64,000 nt of DNA from Darksidea phi (taxonomy: Eukaryota; Ascomycota; Dothideomycetes; Pleosporales; Lentitheciaceae). Numbering within the stretch: position 1 is the stretch's first letter; each line of letters starts with the position of its first letter. The translations under genes were made by a program, and so were the position numbers. The stretch is taken from contig JASJFT010000024.1 in NCBI GenBank assembly GCA_030770425.1, forward strand, positions 1 to 64,000, given 5' to 3'. Below the pieces are notes generated by a model. That model saw nothing but the letters and a program-made list of their open reading frames with translations, was not told the DNA's origin and did no database searches. Positions 58,359 through 64,000 of this stretch are shown here, in pieces.

Positions 58359-61088
58359 ATGCAGCTTCCGACCTCCCTCGTCTGCGCTATCCTCGCTATC
58401 CTCACGCCGTCGTACGTGGTCGCCGAGGGCTTGAGTTTGCACAACGCGTCGCTGCTATGGGGACCTTATCGTCCGAACCTCTACCTGGGCATTCGCCCTC
58501 GAGTTCCAGAGAGCTTGCTTATGGGATTGATGTGGGGGAAGCTGGATGGCGGCGATGAAGGTGCGGCGCCGAGGCCTTGGGGATACACACAGAGTCCTAA
58601 CGCCTTCTAGATCTCCGACATGCCTGTGAGGCGTCCGATAACATGAGCAGCTACGGCTGGACCGCATACGATACCCGGCATGGCGGCACCCAGCTGATAC
58701 AAGATCAAGGCAACAACATAGATATATCGACCGAGTTCGTGAAGAAATATGAGGGGCAGAGCGCGGGCAACTGGGCGTTACGGATACGAGGGACCCCGCG
58801 CGAAGATGCAAAAGTGGGATCAAAGATGCGGGTCGTCTTTTACGTGGGCATGGAAGAAATGGACAAGTGCGGCAAGGACTGCCAGCTCGACGCCGTGGCT
58901 ACGAACCAGGGACAGGGCGACGACTTATACGTAGAGACAGTGGATATACACATGAAGCATCCGAAGCTGGGGGTTGCCGAGATTCGCATACCGAGCCCCA
59001 AGTTTATGAGTGGAAGCGGAAAGCTCGATGATATGGTGGTGAAGAGTGTCAAGGCTCCGAACACATCGCCGCTGTGGAAAACAAAATGTGAGTGCAATCG
59101 ACGTATTCCGTCCGACATGGGATTGGCAAGCTAACAATCCGCGCGCGGAAGAAGCTCTCTTCATAGAGGTCTTGAACCAGAACGGCCACTCGCTTTCGAA
59201 CCAGCCCGGAACTGGTAGCATGCATTTCGTACAGCTGATATTCCAAGATAACTTCGAGGTGAGCTCCTTCTAGCAACTGCTCGGTAAACGCTAAATGCTT
59301 GCGCAGTTCGATATACTGTATTCGACCCAGTCAGCAACGGTCGCGATGACATGTAAGTCTATTTCTTTGTGCCTGATCCAACTTCAGGCGAAGTGCTGCT
59401 TTCAAATATAGGCGCGTCCTTTCTTGATCTTTTGCTAATGTATCCTAGCTGCCGAACTCACACGAAGCGTTGAGAGCTCTTTACAGTTGTTTAAATCAAA
59501 GTTTTCTTCCGTCTTCGCCCCCAAAGCGCCCTTCGATACTGAGGAATATTTAATGTTCTCGCAAAATATGCTGTCGAATCTCCAAGGTGGATTAGGGTTT
59601 TTCGCCGGCAACACTAAAGTCGACACGTCAAACTCGCCCGCGTATGATGAGACAGCAGCCTCCTTTTGGGACAAGGCACGCCTCTCCAAAGAAAACGCCG
59701 AGCCTCAGACCAAAGGACCATACAAACTGTTTAGTCATGTGCCCTCGCGATCTTCCTTTCCGCGAGGTTTCCTCTGGGATGAAGGTTTCCATCTTCTCTC
59801 AATCCTAGAGTGGGATGCCGATGTAGCACTGGAAGTTGTGCTTAGTTGGCTTGCGCTCATAGACAACGATGGATGGATCGCTAGAGAACAGATCCTAGGC
59901 GATGAGGCGCGAAGTAAAGTTCCCGAGAGCTTTCAAGTCCAGTATCCGCACATCGCAAACCCTCCCACATTGTTTTGGATAGTGTCGAAGTTTGTCGATA
60001 TGCTCAAGGGAGACGTGAAATATGCGGGCCACGCATCAATCTACCTGGGCTCGAAAGAGAAGGGTAAGGAGCTGGTCGCGGAACTATACCCCAAGTTGAA
60101 GCTACACTATGAGTGGTGGAGAAGAACGCAGCCGGGGGACGTAGAAGCGCAATCCCGACCACGCGTCAATCTCGATGAAGGTTATAGGTGGCGTGGTCGA
60201 ACGCCGGAAACTAACTACGCCAGCGGCCTCGATGACTACCCACGTGCTGAACCACCAGACATCTCCGAACTGCACGTCGATGCGCTCTCTTGGGTAGGCG
60301 TCATGGCCGAGATCCTCGGGAAGCTCGCTCTCTACACCGAAGACGAAATAGACATCATCACCTTCCAAAGCCAGCTGCGAAACATCCGCCACAATATAGA
60401 TGCTCTCCATTGGTCTGAAGAGCAGCAGATGTACTGCGACGCCCGCGTGTGGGACAACGCAGCCGCTTTTACCTGCCCGAAGGGCTACGTCTCGCTCTTT
60501 CCTTTCCTCACAGGTTTCCTTGGACCCGACCACCCCCACCTCAACGCCACTCTCGACTTAATCCGCAATCCCAAGCAACTCTGGACCGACTTCGGCGTCC
60601 GCAGCCTCAGCCCCGAAAGCACATACTACGGCATCGGCGACAACTACTGGCGTAGCCCCATCTGGATCAACATCAACTACCTCATCATCGAACGCCTTCT
60701 CGACCTCGCAAGACGCCCTGGACCCATTCAGCAACGCTGCCGCGAAATTTACTCTGAGCTCCGTCGCAATATCGTCAACACTGTTTACAATAGCTGGAAA
60801 GAGACTGGCTATGCTTGGGAGAATTATGATCCTACCGGTCATGGGCAGGGAGCGCAGGGGTTTACAGGATGGACGGCGCTCGTGGTCAAGATCATGGCAT
60901 TTCCAGATTTGGAGATGGGGGAGAGCACGGGGGTCAAGGGGAAGATTGGGTGGGCTATCAAGGAGGTCGAGGACAGGGAAGGGTGGGGATTTGGTGGAGT
61001 TGTGTTTGCCGCAGTGGCTATGGCTTTTATCTATGTTACGAGGAGGAGGTTTGTCGGAACATTGAGGGGGTGGAAGAGGAGATTGTAG
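58359..61088 (+). CDS. CWH41: ER mannosyl-oligosaccharide glucosidase I (GH63, Cwh41-like)
   Basis: Five exons: 58359-58560, 58611-59087, 59155-59258, 59307-59352 and 59449-61088. Introns are 50, 67, 48 and 96 bp with GTGCGG, GTGAGT, GTGAGC and GTAAGT donors, and CTAAC/CTAAT-type branches. Product 822 residues. N-terminal signal sequence (residues 1-22), then the N-domain (LWGPYRPNLYLGIRPRVPES; SSYGWTAYDTRHGGTQLI). GH63 catalytic domain landmarks: SFPRGFLWDEGFHLL, ETNYASGLDDYPRA with the catalytic-region Asp pair, YYGIGDNYWRSPIWININYL and ENYDPTGHGQGAQGFTGW. A C-terminal hydrophobic helix (FGGVVFAAVAMAFIYV) with a basic tail suggests a membrane anchor. Known role: removes the outermost glucose from Glc3Man9GlcNAc2 on new glycoproteins, needed for folding quality control and wall beta-1,6-glucan. 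Confidence 0.92.
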
Positions 61089-63636
61089 TTAGTGTATTAT
61101 ATAATGTGGGGAGTACAGCGGCTTGGAGGTTTCTTGTGTGTACTTTTGGATTGGTTCGTTGGGGCGTTGGAGTTTAGGTACTTTGCGGTGATGATGAGCA
61201 TCATCAAACCTTTCCGGATTCATCGTGTTTTCGCCATTGTGCACTACCCATGCATATGTTTGCGAGATCCAGAATCACCCGCCTATGTCTACTCAACCCA
61301 CTGTATTGAGTGTCTTTCCGGCGCTCATGGATAAGCCACCGTTCTCTACGGACTCTTTATATCAATCAGCCGCTGTAAGGGTGCGCGAGCTGCGAAGGTC
61401 ATGCTGCCTTATTGTTAGTTCGACCAACCAACACATGTCATACATACTGTCCGTTTGTTTTTATTGTTCAACAGGAGCGGATGCTTAGCTTTTGGATACT
61501 AGGTGAAATGGGGTTGGGGGATGGTGTATGGAGCCAGGAGGATCTCGTGTGTGGTCGCTTGCGATATTTGCGGAGAAAGCACATACAAATATTGCGATCA
61601 CTGTTTCTGGCCACACAGAGACGGACCGCATCGGTGGCTTGGAAATTACTCTTTTTTTTTTCGTTTTACGAGTGTGGACAGTGAGGATTGGAAGGAAGAT
61701 GCGTAAACAGGGTATTTATACTCCTCAGATGACGGCTAAGCATCAACGAGTTTAGGCGCCCAGCATCATGACTGAACGTCTTGAAACTTGGCTGATCACT
61801 CCCATGTCGCCTATTTTCCGTGCCTATTCGGCGGAGCATATGTACTGGTGGGCATCTATGTTTATTCTACTCCGAGACGGACACAGCACATCGAGTCCAC
61901 AAACAGGAGTTTTTATTAACCAGGGAGGATCATGCAAGGGAAACAAGATTTGTAAGGCATAGCAGTCTCCGAACCAGTGCCTTAAATAGAGAAAGCAAGT
62001 GGAGATCTAGACAACGTGACTCGGAAATACATGCTGCGTCGCAATGGCGGGGCAGTTACGCTTCCAGCGTAAAACGATAGGTATTGACACCCCTCTAGAA
62101 AAGCTATTCCCCAATCTTTGAGACATTCTTGCTCCTCTTGTGCCTCTTTAGAAACAACATTGGCGAAAGTTTGGTGGGGAATTGGTTATGCCCGGAAATG
62201 GTTTTGTTCTGGTAATGTAAGAAGGGAGGGCGCACATGTATTCAAGCTATGAAGTTTCTTGAAATTCCGCCACAGAGAAGGACATGCAGCATAGTCAGTG
62301 TGGTTTGGAACGTCACTGAGCAGAACGAGGGAGCAGGTGTACAGAATGCAGTAACTTCCGAGCACAAATTTTCCATCTCTGGTGGTTTAGTCTTCTTTAA
62401 AATTGCCATCCTCGAATGCACATAGAAAACGAACCAGGACATGATGGCACAAGAGACATGTTTCTGCTTCACAGATATACCCGACTCCATAATTCAGCTT
62501 CCACTCGGTTTTTTTTGAAGGTAACAGGTAGTTACAGTCTGAAAACCGTCTCTCTCATACAGATAGCATGCAATTCTGGTGGCCATGAACCTCATGAGCT
62601 TTCCCTTTTAGAGTCGTGCTCAAGCCACACATATAACGGCGGCGGTGTAACTTTCAGCGCGGTGCACAAGACTGTGTGAGGACTAACGGGGAGGAGAAAC
62701 CTATCAGCTTTTATAGCTGAATGACGTAAAATAGGCCACAACCTCCAGCTGAACACGGCAGACCTAGACTCGAGAAGGGCAATGCGTCCTTAGCCTGGGT
62801 GACGCCGTAATGAACAGTCGTCATGTCGGACGATAATACTCGGACGAGTGGTCTGTAGCGAAGACTGGAGGAGCATGTAGCATGGCAGTGTCGAGCTTTG
62901 AACAAGATACCTAGCCCAAAAGACGAACCCTAAGCCTAATTTCCCTGTCGGACGCGCCCATGCAGTGCCTGAATGGTCAAAGAACGAGCCCGCGTCGCGC
63001 GAAACACGAGTGGATGCCGGCTTCAACAAGATACCGAAACCTAAGATGCAGCCACCTGAAGTCAGCAATTCCAGGCTGAAAAATCCCGATCGGGAATTTC
63101 TGCAATGTAGTTAGAGTTTTTGGTGGGTCTGTTCTGCGGACGGTGCTGACGCCGTGTTTACCGCCGCATTCGACCAATCACAAGTGGAACCGCAGTGCCC
63201 CTTGGAGCATTCCGCGAAGCGGATCAGCCGACCCTTTAGGATAGCAAGACGTCCAGATTATTAATATGAAAAGCGAAACATCGTCCGCGGCGCGGTACTC
63301 ATTTTCATTGGTCCCTGAAGGCTGCCACTATGATCTTTTGAGATTAGTCTCGTATGATGATGGATGATGATGGTCGGTATACCGGATAGCCGCATCCGAC
63401 ACAATAGCTAGAGACATGGCTTCTACCGTGAACTGCTTGTCGTATGGCATCCAAAGGAGTAGGATTTCTAAGAGGTTGCTCCATCGGGTCTGACAGCCGC
63501 AATCCTGGCGTGGCGGTCTTTCTTCTGAGTGGTTGCTGGCGGCGGCTGCTTTCAAATGTGTCTGTGAGAGCATTGTCTCTATCTATATACATGCCGTAGG
63601 TATTAAAGCTCTACATGCCACACGGTCTCAATCCCT
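61089..63636. other. Gene-poor 2.5-kb interval
   Basis: No gene can be supported. Contains repeat copy 2 at 62014-62099. Frames are short and overlapping. Sequence just before 63637 should hold the promoter of the oxidoreductase gene. Confidence 0.45.
62014..62099 (+). repeat. Short dispersed repeat, copy 2
   Basis: Same orientation as 52557-52645. A weaker inverted match to its end (reverse complement of GGGGGCGTCAATACCTG) lies at about 43101-43120. Confidence 0.55.
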
Positions 63637-64000
63637 ATGTCCACCATGAGTTTTATCCTCCAATCGGTTCAAAAAATAATCACCGCTACCTTCCACTTCT
63701 TCACTGCGAACTACTTCCGACCAGAGCAGCCCAACCGAAATCTTGCCTCACAGAAGATGAAGCACATCGTCATTGTCGGCGGTTCCTACGCCGGTGTCTG
63801 CACTGCGCATTACTTTCTCAAGAACGTCAAGAAGAGCACGACAGCCCCGTACAAAGTCACACTAGTGTCGCGTGATAGCCATTTCTTCTGGAACATTGCT
63901 GCACCTCGCGGCATAATCCCCGGACAGATCCCCGACGAGAAGCTCTTCAAACCGACCGCCCCTGGATTTTCCCAGTATGGCTCCGAAAGGGTCGAATTCG
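63637..64000 (+). CDS. AIF/AMID-like FAD-dependent oxidoreductase, 5' part only
   Basis: Open from ATG 63637 to the window edge (121 codons). The first 40 residues (SFILQSVQKIITATFHFFTANYF) form an amphipathic or membrane-associating segment. The FAD-binding Rossmann motif follows: KHIVIVGGSYAGVCTAHYF (GxGxxG-type as GGSYAG), then VTLVSRDSHFFWNIAAPRGII, which is typical of AMID/AIFM2-like proteins of fungi. Starting at the internal ATG 63757 would give a bare Rossmann start; both are possible. Family members are NAD(P)H-dependent flavoproteins linked to mitochondrial or membrane redox and cell death. The rest of the protein is outside the window. Confidence 0.8.
   Translation, partial: MSTMSFILQSVQKIITATFHFFTANYFRPEQPNRNLASQKMKHIVIVGGSYAGVCTAHYFLKNVKKSTTAPYKVTLVSRDSHFFWNIAAPRGIIPGQIPDEKLFKPTAPGFSQYGSERVEF

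Noticed and set aside
1..64000. CRISPR arrays, rRNA and tRNA genes, secondary-metabolite cluster
   Set aside because: No regularly spaced repeats, no tRNA-like T-arm/anticodon pairings or rRNA cores, and no PKS, NRPS or terpene synthase motifs were seen. A tRNA scan would settle the tRNA point.

Overview
This is a nuclear window from a filamentous ascomycete (Pezizomycotina). Gene content and the sharp two-compartment base composition fit a dothideomycete best, but that is inference and the species is not identified. Genes on the right have short 47-65 bp introns with GTRNGY donors and CTAAC-type branch points. They also include standard Pezizomycotina families: CrzA, PalA, a HET-domain gene, BTB genes and an F-box gene.

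Positions 1-18628 form an AT-rich compartment made of transposons destroyed by RIP (repeat-induced point mutation). CpA and TpG are almost absent on the strand as written, while TpA is everywhere. ATG and TGA therefore scarcely exist, and TAA/TAG stops fill every frame. The order is: Ty3/gypsy element A (minus strand, running off the left edge to 14793); Ty3/gypsy element B (plus strand, 1438-8995) nested inside A's pol, with 169-bp LTRs and a 5-bp target duplication; a plus-strand remnant of a related element, A' (14794 to about 16214); a 434-bp foldback MITE (16328-16761); and a pogo/Fot1-like DNA transposon (16776-18628).

The edge of this block (about 18.63-18.95 kb) is followed at once by a HET-domain pseudogene (19508-21498) broken by TAG stops and a one-base shift. 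At least one stop is exactly what RIP spreading out of the repeats would leave.

The remaining 42 kb is ordinary gene space. Genes supported, with exon structures worked out by eye, are: a multi-spanning membrane protein (21994-23979, -); crzA (28733-30972, -), the calcineurin-responsive C2H2 factor; palA/RIM20 (32115-34685, -), the Bro1 protein of ambient-pH signalling; ATX1 copper chaperone (35323-35627, +); a DJ-1/PfpI-like protein lacking the usual nucleophilic cysteine (36728-37716, +); a PRELI/MSF1 (UPS2-like) mitochondrial lipid-transfer protein (38812-39468, +); three tandem BTB/POZ paralogues (43583-46766, +); a Mid2-like cell-wall sensor (47916-49310, -); a steroid 5-alpha-reductase-like enzyme (50789-51768, -); an aminoglycoside-phosphotransferase-fold kinase pseudogene that has lost its catalytic loop (53006-54123, -); an F-box protein (54467-55501, +); a YFH7-like P-loop kinase (56838-57726, -); ER glucosidase I of GH63 (58359-61088, +); and the 5' end of an AIF/AMID-like FAD oxidoreductase (63637 to the window edge, +).

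There is no secondary-metabolite cluster, CRISPR array or obvious new multi-gene system. The most interesting signals are the near-total CpA-targeted RIP and its apparent leakage, the MITE and Fot1-like element sharing an unusual doubled terminal repeat, the three BTB paralogues with a shared C-terminal Cys/His-rich motif, and the two proteins that have lost catalytic residues.
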